DNA of 64,000 bases, taken from the NCBI GenBank assembly GCA_004154925.1, contig QJNS01000233.1:56846-120845 (forward strand), written 5' to 3'. This document shows positions 36,701-49,552 of this stretch, piece by piece. Numbering within the stretch: the first letter of the stretch is position 1; each line of letters starts with the position of its first letter. The notes under the pieces were generated by a model that saw only the letters and a list, made by a program, of their open reading frames with translations, was not told the origin of the DNA and ran no database searches. Position numbers and translations under genes: made by a program. This DNA comes from Monosporascus cannonballus. Taxonomy: Eukaryota; Ascomycota; Sordariomycetes; Xylariales.

Positions 36701-37460
36701 ATTTGTTTTTTATAACCTCTTACATCGTCTTATAATCTTAATTAAAAGACGTTTTTTATCCGAAAATATATAAGGGCCTATAACGAGTTTATTTGTTTTT
36801 TCGCTATTAGGCTTATTTGCGTTAATAGAACGGCTTATAGGTTTATTAGCTGCATTTTTTTAAATTAATTATTCGCGCAGATATTACGGTTAATTCGCCT
36901 TGCCGGTATTAAGGAAATAATAATTGTCAGATATAAGGGACATCAGTTGTATGTATATTGATGACTAGTTGCAGGTACTCTAGAACGCGCACTGCACTTT
37001 AAGGTGATCTAGTCCGGGAATATATATGTTCCGATCAGAGAGAATCTTCCGTATATAGGGTGCTAGAGCACCTCCTGCTAGCTGACAATAATTTTCGTCG
37101 GACCAAACTCCAGAATTCCTTTTATTATTTCTGAGTCCATATTTAATATTATTTTCGATTTCGCCATAAAATTAAATTCCAATATTAATAGTTATGTTGC
37201 GCGGCTATCGTCAGTAACAGAAAGGAAAATAATAAATAATTGCCTAACTAACCAGATCGGAGCCTCGATTACGTTTTCGAACTTAGTCCTTTTTTGGGAA
37301 TTAAATACTATAAAAAAACCTATATTTGTCGTATTGCCAGTCTATATTTCTTAACGTACGACAGGATTATAATATTCGATTCAGTTCCGGTATCGATATT
37401 ACCATTAATCAGGTTTTTTTTTAAAAACCAACTTTACTAATAAGTCGAAATAATGAAATA
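33800..37460 (-). pseudogene. Degenerate pol of gypsy D (protease, RT/RNase H, integrase)
   Basis: On the minus strand, a retropepsin-like block lies at about 37,250-37,420 (N-I-D-T-G-T-E-S-N-I-I-I followed by Y-V-K-K-Y-R-L). The end of RNase H is at about 34,870-35,020 (L-V-T then N-F-E-I-K-Y-I-F...N-K-L-S-K-K, the family's position for a domain ending in L-S-R). The C-terminal integrase block is at about 33,830-33,960 (F-T-D-N-T then G-F-S-L-Y-K-L-L-Y-G-L-K). RT must lie between 35,100 and 37,200 but is too degraded to delimit. The frame is interrupted by a solo copia LTR at 36925-37087. Confidence 0.65.
36925..37087 (-). mobile_element. Solo copia-family LTR inserted in gypsy D
   Basis: 163 bp, TGTCAG...CTGACA, with a perfect target duplication ATAAT at 36920-36924 and 37088-37092. 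It is nearly unmutated, in the middle of AT-saturated DNA. It is in reverse orientation and closest to the LTR at 4647-4809. No internal copia sequence is present. Confidence 0.92.
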
Positions 37461-37982
37461 ATATATTCGATCGGATTATATTGATATGCGGATAAAATAT
37501 TGGCCTTTTTCTATTTTTTCGGCTTATATCCAATATTTATAATCAAAATATTAAGTGCTTGTTATAGTTCAATAAGTATAAAGTCGCGAATTACTATCTT
37601 TGTTATTTTAATCGTTTTCTTATTTCTGCAATTTAATATGTCTAAGGTTTTTACGGCTATAAAATTTTTAAAAAGCTTACTAAAGTCCGGGTAAACTTTA
37701 ATTAATTTCGATTAGGTGATTTTGAACTTTTTTTTCGTATTTTCGTAAATTTTGGCTCCCTAATATTTTACTAAGTGCTTATTAATTAGTTTATCGTAAT
37801 TAAAGATATAATTTATTTGTATTTCTATTTCGGTATTTAAAAATAAGGGTCCGTTTTACACAAATTTATTATTATCGACCTTAGTTCCTTTTATAAATTT
37901 GCCGGTATTTTTCTTTTTCTTACCAGATTACTTGGTTAGCATAATATTGGTAAATATAAAAGGCTAATTATTTGTATCAACT

Positions 37983-38190
37983 TGTAAGATAATGGATAGC
38001 TGTGAGCTGGGTGAGGTGATCTCCGACCAGTCGTAGAGCAGATTCTAAGAAGTGAATATATTAGGTTATTTCCATCTGGCGTTTCTTAATAGTTGCCAGA
38101 TGGTGGATTTATACTAATAAGTGGGTCGGTGGCTGATCGGTGGCTGGTCGGCTACCAGTTTTATCTTTATAGGGGTTATATTTTTATAAT
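37983..38190 (-). repeat. 3' LTR of gypsy E
   Basis: 208 bp. On the plus strand it starts TGTAAGATAATGG and ends with a RIP-altered TTCTTATACA. The interior (38,000-38,165) retains near-normal composition. It is homologous to 45180-45387. Confidence 0.88.
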
Positions 38191-38365
38191 TATTTTCCCT
38201 TTTTAAGTTATTAGTTTTTAATAACATTATTATTAATTTGGTATAATATGTTTCGTAAATTTAATTACGTATATTTGCTAATAATTTACCGTTATATTAT
38301 ATTATAAGTAATTATTATAATAATTAATACGTATTATATTACGTAATTAAATATGTTCCGCTTAA

Positions 38366-39574
38366 ATGTTTTATTATAATTTATTTTTAACTTTACTTTA
38401 TTTATTTTTTTCTTTCGTATTTATATTTCCATTTTTTTTGCGTACGCGTTTCGTTTGGTTTTTTATTTTCCTTTATTTTTATTTCGCTTTCTCCGATTAT
38501 TTTGCGTATTATTTCCGTTTATTATGTTTTTTTTGTAAAAAGTTTTAAAAGAAATAATATTTTGATATTAAAAAGAATTAAGATTTTTTCGAACATTATT
38601 CCTTTAATACCGATAGCGAAATAAATATTAATCGTATTACGAGCGGCAATAAGCTGTATTATATTTACGTAATATAACGTTATTTTGATTATCGTACGGT
38701 TTGCGTTTAGGTTTTAAACGTCTTAAATTACGTTATGGTCAATTATTATCATAAGAATTTTCGTACAATAAATAATTATTTTTAATATTATTAATATTAT
38801 TATTTAATTTCCGTTTAAATTTTAATTATTTTTAAAGGTGCTACCCAAACGGTTTTTTTAATTTAATACCGATAATTAGGAATTAATCGACAAATTCGAA
38901 AAGGTTCGTATTGTAAATATTTAATATAAACGTTCCGACGTAATTGCGGTCGGTCGTCGATTTAATATTTTTCGCAAGGCCGAATTTGCTTTTAACGTAA
39001 TTATTATTAAGAAATATTATTTCTTTAATATAATTAAGGTTAATTTCCGATTATCCGTTATAATTGCAAAAATTAAATCTTAACGCCGTTTTATAGATTT
39101 ATAAATTTAAATATTTTTTGTAAATATTACGGTTTTTTTCTTACTATTCCGCAATTAATTTTTAATTAGATATAATTTTAAGATATTCCTATAAGTAAAG
39201 CGATTTTCGAAAGCCGTTATGCCGTTACGCTCCCCGTTTACAAACATTTTCCGCTCGTTTTTCAATATTTTAACGAAATTTTAATACTTATTAATAACTA
39301 TAATTGGAAAACGGCTTTACCCGGCAAAACTATTATCAAATCTAAATATATTAAGCATTTGAAAAATAACGCCTTATTTCCGATTATTAACAAATTATAT
39401 TCCGGTTATTTAGGCCTTATTTTTCGTAAGAAATAAAATATTTTTAAATTTTTTCCGGATTTTACGCTTAATAATTTTAATAAATATAATTACTTTTTAC
39501 CGTCGTATATTTTTCGATTATTTTCCGATATTTTTATATTAATTTCTTTAATACGTTTATTAAAAGTTAATTAA
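38366..39574 (+). pseudogene. Antisense accessory ORF of gypsy E, unknown protein
   Basis: A 403-codon plus-strand frame runs from ATG 38366 to TAA 39572-39574, opposite to pol, in the space between integrase and the 3' LTR. It contains about twenty stops, all TAA or TAG and none TGA, and no frameshift. The last third is well preserved: F-E-S-R-Y-A-V-T-L-P-V-Y-K, N-W-K-T-A-L-P-G-K-T-I-I-K-S-K-Y and N-K-L-Y-S-G-Y-L-G-L-I-F-R-K-K. A sister frame lies in E3 at about 49,553-50,761. No known domain is recognised. The bias to Phe/Leu/Tyr in the first 60 codons is expected from C-to-T conversion of Pro, Ser and His codons. Confidence 0.6.
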
Positions 39575-39899
39575 CGTAAGGTTTAATAATTAAACGCGAA
39601 ATTTTGTTTTTAAAATAAAGGTTAAATTCCTTTTATATTACTTATAAATTTCCAACCGGTATACGATAAAATAATTACTTGTCAAAAACTTAAAAATAAT
39701 TATATAATTAAATAATATTTTAATATTAATATTTTAATTTTGCTTAAAATTATTTTTTGTAATTTTTATAATTATTAGGTAATTAATTTCCGATCGAGCT
39801 TTTATTATTTTACAATATTTAAATTATTTTATTTTTTATATATATATCTAATTTTTTTTCGTAACATTATAATATTTTAAGTACGTATTCGAAATGCTT

Positions 39900-42800
39900 T
39901 CGGGGTTTTTACATATTGTATTCGGCGGGCCAGCTTTTTTATTTAATTAGATATTTACGTTGCTTCCGGTTATCTCGGTAACGAACGATATCCTTTATTA
40001 TTTATTTTTTTTATTTCTTTATTAAATCCGGTAACCTTATTTAAATATCGCCCGGTTTTCGGTTTTGTTATAGTTTTAATAAAGATATTAGAAATATATT
40101 ATATATTCGTTAATATTTAATAAAAAAATTATTTTATATATTCAGGAATTTATTTTTTTTAATTATAGCCTAAATATGAATAAATATAAGGTTTTGATTT
40201 TTAAACTTAAAATGTTTAATTAATATATTTATTTATTATCTTAATTAAAATTCCATAAATATATAACGTTAATTATAATATTTTTTAAGGTTATCGTTAT
40301 TTTTTTTCTAATATTCGTATATTATTTAATAAATAACCGCTAGTTTTTCGAAATATTTTTTAATTTCTTATATTTATTTTTTAAAATTTTATAAAAAATA
40401 TTTTATTATCCTTAAATAATACGTATATAAGGTTTCGAACGGAAAATAACCGATAAATACGTTTTATATATTATTATATACGAATTTCGTATTTCGTAAT
40501 AACTTTATTTAATTATTTTGATATTTATTAATGTAATTACAAAAATAATATTTTAAAATTTAATAAATATATTTTGTATATTTATCGATTTACAAATAAT
40601 AAACGGTCGATATTCGCCGTTTTATTTTTCGTTTTTTATATAATTCCGCTTAAAATTAATTCGTTAATAATTTATTTTTATTTTTAATAATTCCGGTTAA
40701 CGTACCGAATTTATATTTAACCTCGTTATAAAATAATTAGGCTAATTCGGTTACAATTAAGGTTTTAATTATAAAAATAAATAATTTTAATTTCGTAAAA
40801 CGGTTAACGATTACCAGAATTATATCGTACTTTAACCCGTTTAAACCTAGGCTTTTAAGAAATTTCGTAATAAAATTTAACGAGATTTTTTAAAAAAAAA
40901 TTATTTAAATAATAATAAAAACTATAATTATTTATATAGTTTATGGCATAGCTTTATTATATCCTAATAATTTAGATATTATTTAATATATTTTTAGATA
41001 TTATTCGCCATATTTTTCCAATAAAACTTTTTGGTTATTAATTTTAACATATGGATATATCCTATATATTTTGCCTTTAAATTATTATAATATTAATTAA
41101 TTAATTATTTCCATAAAACGTTTTACAATAAGATTATAAATTTATCCCGATAATATAAAATCTTATTTAAATTTAGGAAATATCTTTTTTTTATTCCGAT
41201 TTAACATCCAGCTATCCGTATTAACTTTATAATATTTAAATCCTTAATTTGCAACTTTCGAACTTAATTATAAAATTATCGAAAAGTTTTCGGCTAAAAT
41301 GCTATTTCGTTTTTGGCCAGTTTTTTCGCCAAAGAACGTAAAATATATTAATTATAAATAATAATTTTAATATTAATTTCGTTTTCCTTAAATTTTTCGG
41401 AATTCGATTATGATATAGTTATAATTTATGGTTATTATTATTTAATTATTAATTGGATTATTATTATAATTCGTATTTATATTATTATTAATAAGCGGTA
41501 AATTTAATAAATATATAATTTTTTATTTTCTTTTTTTTCGAAAACTTTTTACGATCGTATAACAAAGGTTTTCCGCTTTTTTTACGCGGATAATAATCAT
41601 TTGAACTTCTATTACCTGAAATCTATTTGGGAATATTACAATAAACGAATTTTGTATTATTTTTATAAAACTTTTTACCCCCTTATAATGCTTTAAATTG
41701 CGCTATATATTTGCAACCGTTTTCCGTACGTTTTTCGGCATATTATTTATAAGTTCGAATTTTTTGAATAACGTAAGAATTATATCTTTATACGTAATTT
41801 CTTTTAATATATAATCTGGGCGTTTAAATAATTTATCTGCCGGATTAATAACGCCCGGTCGGTATTAAATCTTAAAATCAAATTACGTAAGGCAGTAAAT
41901 TTATTAGGTTAATTTTTTAAGGTTACGTGCCGGCGTTTTTATTATATTTTTTAATATTATATAATTAATAAATATTAAAAAACTTTTTTCCGTACTTTTA
42001 AGGTATTGCTATTAATATTTTAAGCTTTTTATAATTGCCAATAATTTTTGTTACTTTATAACTTATTGCTTTTCGGTTAAATTTAGTTTTTGCAATTAAT
42101 ATTTAATTAAGCGTTAACATTTTCCGTATTTTTATAAAAATATTTTTAATATAGTTTTTATCAAGGTATTTATTTTAATCTTAGTATTTTTGGCGTTATC
42201 CTAATATCGGAAAATGATCGTTAATTAAAAGGTATTTTTTAAATTTCGAAATATCTTTTAAATTTTTTGGAATTATTTAAATTTTGTTACTTTATTTTTA
42301 CCTTATGCTCTTTTTAAGAATCTAATAATAAGTTCCGTAATACGTAAATAATAAGCGATAAATTTTTAATAAAAATTTGCGAATCCCTGAAATATTTAAA
42401 TATTATATATTAATTTTGGCTTTAGTTACGTTTCGATAATATTAACCCGTTAACGGTTTATTTTCAAATTATCGATATTAATTATAAATCTTAAAACTTT
42501 TATTTTTTTTAAAAAATTCGTATTTAAACGCTTTAGCAAATAGTTAATATTATAACAGCCGTTTGTAAATTAATTAAAAATACTTTATATGCTTTTCTTC
42601 GTTTTTCGAATAAATACTTATATTATTTAAATATATTATGTATATATAATTAATTAATTTAATTAATACTTTATGTATATAAGCCTCGAACGTAATTAAC
42701 GCGTTAATAAAATCAAATAACATAATTATATATTCGAATTATTCGTATCGTATTCGAAAAGCTATTTTTTATTAATTACCTTTTTTAATTTTAGTACGAT

Positions 42801-45179
42801 AATAAGGATTTTTAAAATTAGTTTTTGAAAATACCTTGGTTAACCTTAAACGATTTATTATTTTTAAAATTAAAAATAAAAAATATTAATTTTTTATTAT
42901 TATCCGATTTAACCCCTTATAATTAACGTATAATCGGAAATTACCGTCCTTTTTAAATACAAATAATACCAATATTTTTACGTCCGTTTCCGAATAACGT
43001 ATTCGGCTTGCTTTTAGGTTTTTTCGAATATATTTTTCGAATACTTTTTTTTTAATTTTTCGAAATAAAATAAATTAAACCGAATAAAAGCGTTTTTTTT
43101 AAGATTAAGATTATTACATATTCCGCCCCTAACAGCTAAAATATCTTTTTCGTTATTTTTTCGGAATACATTCGCCGGAAATTTTTTAAATATATAAGAA
43201 GGTTGGTTATTTTTTATTTTTATTATTTTTCGAATTTCGGGATATCTAGTTTTTCGGCTAAATTTATTAAGTTAATAATATAAATTTATTTATTAGAAAA
43301 TATTAAATTTACGATTTTTTTTTATTAACTTTTTATAATAATTTATATAATTATTAATATATAATTATATTTAACAAAATTCTTAATTTACTTATTCCAA
43401 ATTTAAATAATAAAAAATTAGGCATTTTTCGATTACGGTATATTATAAAATAAATTTATTTAAACTTTTCTTTATTTTCGTTATTATTTATTATATTAAT
43501 AAAAATTGTATAAGTTTTATAATATTTAATATACGTATCGTTAACGTTAATAAAATTTGAAATATTTACGAAAACTAATTAAAAATTAAGCTTTTTTATT
43601 AATTTTTTATTTATAATATTTACTTATACTCCGGTATCTATATTTATATATATTATTATATCTCTCATATATTTTTTAATAAATACTTTCTTTTTAAATA
43701 ATAGCTTTATTTCGATTATTTTGTAATTATTAGCCGAAATAAATTAGACGTATATATTTATTTCCGCTTTTTGTTTAAATTTACGTTTAAAAATTAATTT
43801 AATTAATCGTTATATATTATAACGTTTTTTACGGCTTTCGGCAATCTGTTTTCGTATAGCCGGAATAATAAAAGTTTTGTATTTTTTAAAAATTTATAAT
43901 TTACGTTTTTATAACCTGGCTTCTTATAATTATAATATTTAAGTAAACCTTTATAAAAATTAAAGATATTAAATCGTACGGATTTGTTTTAATCGGAATT
44001 AAATAAATAATTATTTACCTTTTAAATATAAAAATGCCCATAATCCTTATTATTTTTATACGATATTTTTAATTTGCTTTAAGAATTTTTTTCCCGAAAA
44101 TATTAAAATAAAATCGTTTATCCTTATTAATATTTTTAACGGAAAATAATTTATTTTTTTTATTTTTTCCAAATATTTTAATAATATTTTACTTTATTTA
44201 TTATATTATTAATTTATTCCAATTTAACGTTTTTTCGTAATAAAATATTTTATAATTTTAATATTAATTTATAAAAATAATTAAAAACAAAACGTTTATT
44301 ATCTCGATTATTTTCCGAATTAAAAACGTCCGTAAATTTTATTTTATAAATTAGGAATTCTTATTTAACATAAAAATCCAACAGCGGTTAATCGGATTAT
44401 TATCGTAATTTTATAAATTATTTCTTATATTTCTTATTAAGAAATTTAAAATTTATATAATTTTTCTTAATAAAAATCTATAAATTTTTTATTTTTTATT
44501 TTTTTCGTAATTAAAATAAATAAGTATAATATAATATAATTATTAAACGTTTATAATAAAAACATTTATATAATTTATAACCTATTAAATATAAATAAAA
44601 ATATTTTGCCTTAACTTTTCGGCGTAAGTTTTTATAATAATTTTTATTTAATTTTTTTAATTAATATGTATTTAAAAAATTTTAGATAATTATAATACGG
44701 TATTTATTTATTGCCTTTAAGCTTTAATAATAATATTATAATTAATTTATAAAACTTTATTTTTTTAACTTATATTATTATTTATTATTTAACTAATTAT
44801 CGGAATAATTCCAAATATTATTTATTTTATTAATAAATAATTTTTAAAATCTGGTTATTATTAAAAAATTTAATTTTTTTTGTTTTAAATTCCGAAATAC
44901 GTTCGTTATATTACGTCCATTTTTTAACCGTTTAGCTAATAGTTATCGGGACGTATTCTTATTATATATATAAAAAGATTTAGGATCTCGAAAACCATGG
45001 TCCTTTGCCCGTTAAAGCTCCGTTATAGGCTTTTTCGCTTATTCCCGTACTATGATCGATCGTTCGTTGGTTAGGTTCCGATCGGCGGTTTTTTCGACTG
45101 ATAATCTAGGTTCGTTTTATAGTCGGCGAGCTCTATTTTTGGTAATTATCGCGTTACCCTTTATGGTAAATGGAAAAAT
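39900..45179 (-). pseudogene. Degenerate gag-pol of gypsy E
   Basis: RT is recognisable on the minus strand at about 42,680-42,790 (K-G-N and A-F-R-I-R-Y-E, then F-E-Y-I-I-M-L-F-D-F-I-N-A-L-I-T-F-E-A-Y-I, the conserved gypsy palm region). Integrase is at about 40,770-40,860 (G-L-K-Y-D-I-I-L-V-I-V-N-R-F-T-K-L). The leader at 44,990-45,179 keeps normal composition. Gag and protease should occupy about 43,000-44,950 but the frame is destroyed by RIP. Confidence 0.75.
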
Positions 45180-45387
45180 TGTAAGATAATGGACAGTTAT
45201 AAGCTGGGTAAGGTGATTTCCGACCAGTCGTAAAGCAGATTCCAAAAAATGAATGTATTAAGCTATTTCCATTTAGCGTTTCCCATTAGCTGCTAGATGG
45301 TGGATTTATATTAGTAAGTGGGTTGGTGGCTGATCGGTAGCTGGTCGGCTACCAGTCTTATCCTCATAGGGGCTGTATTCTTATACA
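45180..45387 (-). repeat. 5' LTR of gypsy E
   Basis: 208 bp, TGTAAGATAATGG...TTCTTATACA on the plus strand. It is less RIP-mutated than the 3' LTR, and the adjacent leader is also spared. Confidence 0.88.
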
Positions 45388-48300
45388 ACTCTTAATACGC
45401 GACTTTTCTTAAGGTGCTAAATATCCTTACTTTTAATAAGGTCGTTTTAAAGCTAATTAACTAAAAGTGTCTTTTTGTAAAATGGTCTATCGTTTTTTTA
45501 CAATAAAGCAAAATATGTTAATTTTTATAATACGGTTTTAATTAACAGTGAGCTCCGGTCGGTTAAGTTTTAAAATTATTATAAAATAAGATATGTCCGA
45601 GGTATTAAAACGAATAAGATCCTAGTTAACATTAGGTCTAAATTTTTCTAGTTCTTTAAAAATCTTCTATCGGTAATTATAATACTTTATTTATCTCTGA
45701 AATAGCTGGAGAAATTGGGTAAATTATATATTTATTTTAAAATCTTTTTTTAAATAAAAACCTTTTTATTAATCGCTTAATTTTAGAAAATTATCGAGAA
45801 TTATATTATACTTAAACTAAATCGATTAACTTTAAATCTAAAAAGATCGTACATTAGTTATTATCGAGCGAAATTAAACCCGTTTTCTTTATATACGAAA
45901 ATAACCTATATATAGATATATCGTATTTTTACTTACTGCAAAATTTACGAATTCCTTGCTTAAAATTGCTAAATCGTTTTCCGCAATTTCGATAATTACT
46001 TCAGTAACCACCTTATTTACGATAAGATCTTATTTTGTTAAAACCATCCGGCTAAAAGATTATTGCATTAATCGATAAATCAGTATCATTATGTTATGCC
46101 CAAGGCGATTCCTAGCCTAAAGATACGTAATATTACGATAACCGAGCAACTTTACGATTTCTCATCTTTTCCTTAAAGGCGTTAAAATTTTAAATCTATC
46201 ATATTTGGGTAATTTTTAATTCCTGCTAAGTATTAATAATTTCCGATATCTAATTACGTTTTGTTTATAAAAAAGATTTAGGTTTAAGATTACCTTATTG
46301 AAAAAGCCTAAAACCTTACTATCGTATCTCCTTTATCCGGCTAAAATCGAAACGAACCGCATTTGATAATTACTTTCGCCTCTGATATCTAATTAATCTA
46401 GCCTTATTAAAAACTCAGTTATTAATTAATATCGTTATAATGTTATAAGGCGTTATATATAAATTCTCAAGCTTTATGGATAAGTTATTAAAAATTTCTT
46501 CGAAATACCTAGCTAAAAATCTTTTTAATAAGCTTTTAATATATTTATTCTTATTCGTAATTTTGCTTTTAAATTTGGCTTTTTTTACCAATACCGTAAA
46601 TTTTAGCAATATATTTTAAGCAGTACTTATAAATCTGATTAGGTATACTGCGTTAAACCTGCTTTATTAATATTCTTCATCGATCTTTAACAGTCCGTAC
46701 CTGCTTTAGGTTTTACAACTTAAAGGTTTTCAAAATACTTTTAACCGCCTTATTTCAAATAGCGATACTTTTAAGTATAATTTTAACTCGACTTTTTATA
46801 AAAAGGCTATTTATCCAATAAAATACCTGATTAATTATTTCCGCCTTTATAAACTTATATTTTCGATACAGCTTGCTAATTTCTTTGAGCTAATTAATAG
46901 CCGTAATATTAAAAAAAATGAAAATTTAAAAAAAACAGACGTATTCGGCAATATTATAAAAAAAGCAAGCCTTATTTATCATATTTGTCAGAAATCCGTA
47001 TTTATATTAATTAGAGAATTCTAAAGATAGAATCTTAAAAATAAATATTACAAATTTAATAACAGCTTATAAAGAAATTTAAATAAGTGAAATCTGTCGT
47101 TTTTTTTAGATATTTTAATAATAATCTCCGGCATTTTTTGTGCCCGTTTTCTAGTTATTTCTATAGCCGGCTTTAAGAAATTAGTGAGATTATTTAAAGG
47201 TGACTTATTATTAATTTCGCTTTCGTACTTATGTTCAAATAATTAATAGCTATTAATAATATTCGACGTTATATTCTGATTTTTTTGTCCAGCAGAGAAC
47301 TTCGGAACGGGTAATAACTCTTACTATACTGCGATTTTTAATAATTTCGACAGCTTTTTAACAAACCGGCTAAATCTTAATAAAGTCTACTAATTAAAAA
47401 ATAATAGTTTGGCGTTAATATAACTTAATAGCTTAAAGTTATTATTCGAATGTGTAATTATAAAGGAATTTAAAAGGCTTAGTATTTTTGTATATATTTT
47501 TTGAGTTTTTTATAATCATAATAAAGATATCGTTTTTTTAACTTACGTAAACCTGTTTTTTTAATCGGCATATTACTAGCGGTAAACACCAGACTTGATT
47601 GTTTTCAATTTTACGATCAATATTTTCATTATGAACTTTATCGCCAAAATTATTTTGTTAATCAATATCAGCAAATCTAAAAGATATTTTCGAACAGGGC
47701 CTATCTAGGATGCCGGCCTATTAGGGCGAAAATATTTCAAAGTGTATTATTTAATAAATCGATTTTATTTTTTCAATTATGTTAAAAAGTACTAATCCTT
47801 TTTCGAATATTCTTTTTCGTAATCGAAATCACAGATTTTATAGCTTTATTTCTTTCTCTGCTTATATTGGCAATTTATTTTGTATCGTTATTTATGTCGG
47901 CGTTATTTTAGCGTTTATTTAATTTAAAATTTATATAAATACGTTATTAATAACGTATTATCGTCCTTATAATTCTAATAAGTCGATTTTTAATAATTAA
48001 TCCTAATTAATTATAATTAATTAATTTTTAATTTTAATTAACTTATTTTTATTATTTACTTTCCAAATATCCGAATTCTGTCTTTATTAAGTAAGATTCT
48101 CTAAAAAGTACGTTGTATTTTGAATTATACCGTCGGTTTAAAACGTAAGTAATTAATTTATTTCTTTAAACTTGTATATTTTTAGGCATATAATTTTCGA
48201 ACTCGGTTAATTAGAGATTTTGTCTAAAATAAGGTTTTGTAAACTTTTAATCCTTAAGTATTTTCTTTAATTAATAGTATACTGATATTGCTTTATCGTT

Positions 48301-48481
48301 ATCGGTTATTCGTATCGTCGTAATTTCGTAAAATGCAATATATACTTTTGCATTTTTATAACCGTAATTGTGATTACTTGCGTTTTTGATTAAAACCTTA
48401 TTTTTCCGAATATTAATTGGAAATATCGAGATTTTACTTCGACAGCTAACTAAAGCCAGTTTTCTTTCCTTAGTAGCCAAA
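45388..48481 (-). pseudogene. 5' internal region of gypsy D (gag expected), heavily degraded
   Basis: This segment continues D from the right side of the E insertion to the 5' LTR. By position on the minus strand it should hold the leader and gag. Short open stretches exist (for example 48271-48480, just inside the LTR, and 46415-46609), but I cannot align them to known gag domains. RIP-type AT-rich throughout. Confidence 0.45.
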
Positions 48482-48763
48482 TAAATGGAGGTAAAAAGAA
48501 AATTAGTTTTGATTAATGCGAGTAAATAAGTTATATTACAATTCGGAAAAAGATTATCGAAATAAAATATTTAATTCGATTATATTAATAGTATTAAACC
48601 TTGATTAACTAAAGTAACAGAAAAACATATTAAATGGTAATAGTCGTGGGTAATACCTGAGAGTTGAATCCATGGCGAAAAAGAACTTCTTAATATACAT
48701 GCGAGACTTGGGCTTTTTGATCAGCCGAGCCTGATTATGGGCGTAACACCCCGCTCTACTTCA
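48482..48763 (-). repeat. 5' LTR of gypsy D
   Basis: 282 bp, homologous to 29454-29736 and 12927-13211. Coding orientation starts at 48763 with TGAAGTAGAGCGGGG. Immediately right of it E3 sequence resumes, which fixes this boundary. Confidence 0.8.
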
Positions 48764-49552
48764 ATATATAATGTTTTTCCAATATTGTTATTAAAACTGT
48801 AATATAATTAGGAATTAAGTAACGTTTAAATGATATTACTAAATAAAAGTATAAAAATTAAAAGTTAAAAATTAAAGCTTAAGAATTAAAACATAATTAA
48901 AAATTAAAAATTAAAAATTAAAAATTATAAAATATAAAACAAATCATTATTTATTCTTAAAATAATTAGATATAACATAAGTATATAATGAAATAAAATT
49001 ATAGCTGGTTAAATATAATATATAAAAATTTTAAACGTTTTTCGAATAGGTATTCAAAATGTTCTAATATTATAAGAAAAAAGTTAAATATATATATAAA
49101 AATTAAATGATATAAAAACCGTAAAATACTAATAATCCAATCGAAAATTAATCGTGTAATAATTATGAAATTATACAATGTAATTTTATAACATTAAAGT
49201 ACCGAATTTAAAATATTAATTAATTATATAATTATTTCTAAACGTTTAACAAATAATTATTTCATTATATATCAGTTACACACCGACTGATAAAATATTA
49301 TTAAAAATATATAATAAATCGAAATATAACCAGAAATTAAGCTATAATATAAAAGGACTTAGATTTTTATTTTTAGTACAAAATATATATTGGATTATTA
49401 ACTTTTATATTAAAATAAAATCTAAAAAAATTAAATTATAATCGTTTCGAAAATAAAGCGAAACATAAACGGATATTAATAAATAACGTAAAAAAAATCA
49501 AATTTTAATTTCGAAAATAAATGTTTGTATTTAATTATTATGTTTTACGTTA

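Larger units (their letters stand above)
37983..45387 (-). mobile_element. Gypsy E: complete minus-strand gypsy element inserted in D
   Basis: The 7,405-bp element has two 208-bp LTRs in the same orientation. RT and integrase are on the minus strand, fixing 45180-45387 as the 5' LTR and 37983-38190 as the 3' LTR. CAACT occurs at both edges (37978-37982 and 45386-45390, the latter overlapping the terminal CA), so the target duplication is plausible but its exact frame is uncertain. E2 and E3 are members of the same family. Confidence 0.88.
29454..48763 (-). mobile_element. Gypsy D: large minus-strand gypsy element with two extra ORFs
   Basis: It is bounded by LTRs of 283 and 282 bp in the same orientation (29454-29736 as 3', 48482-48763 as 5'). 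On either side the host E3 sequence continues, sharing a 4-bp ATAT duplication (29450-29453 and 48764-48767). Inside are a solo copia LTR and the whole of element E; without them D is about 11.7 kb, long for a gypsy element. Protease, RNase H and integrase are on the minus strand. Between integrase and the 3' LTR are two additional divergent frames, one sense and one antisense. Confidence 0.8.

Noticed and set aside
48752..48763. Purine run next to the D LTR read as a polypurine tract outside the LTR
   Set aside because: The same bases occur at the 5' LTR edge, where E3 host sequence begins immediately outside, so they belong to the LTR itself.
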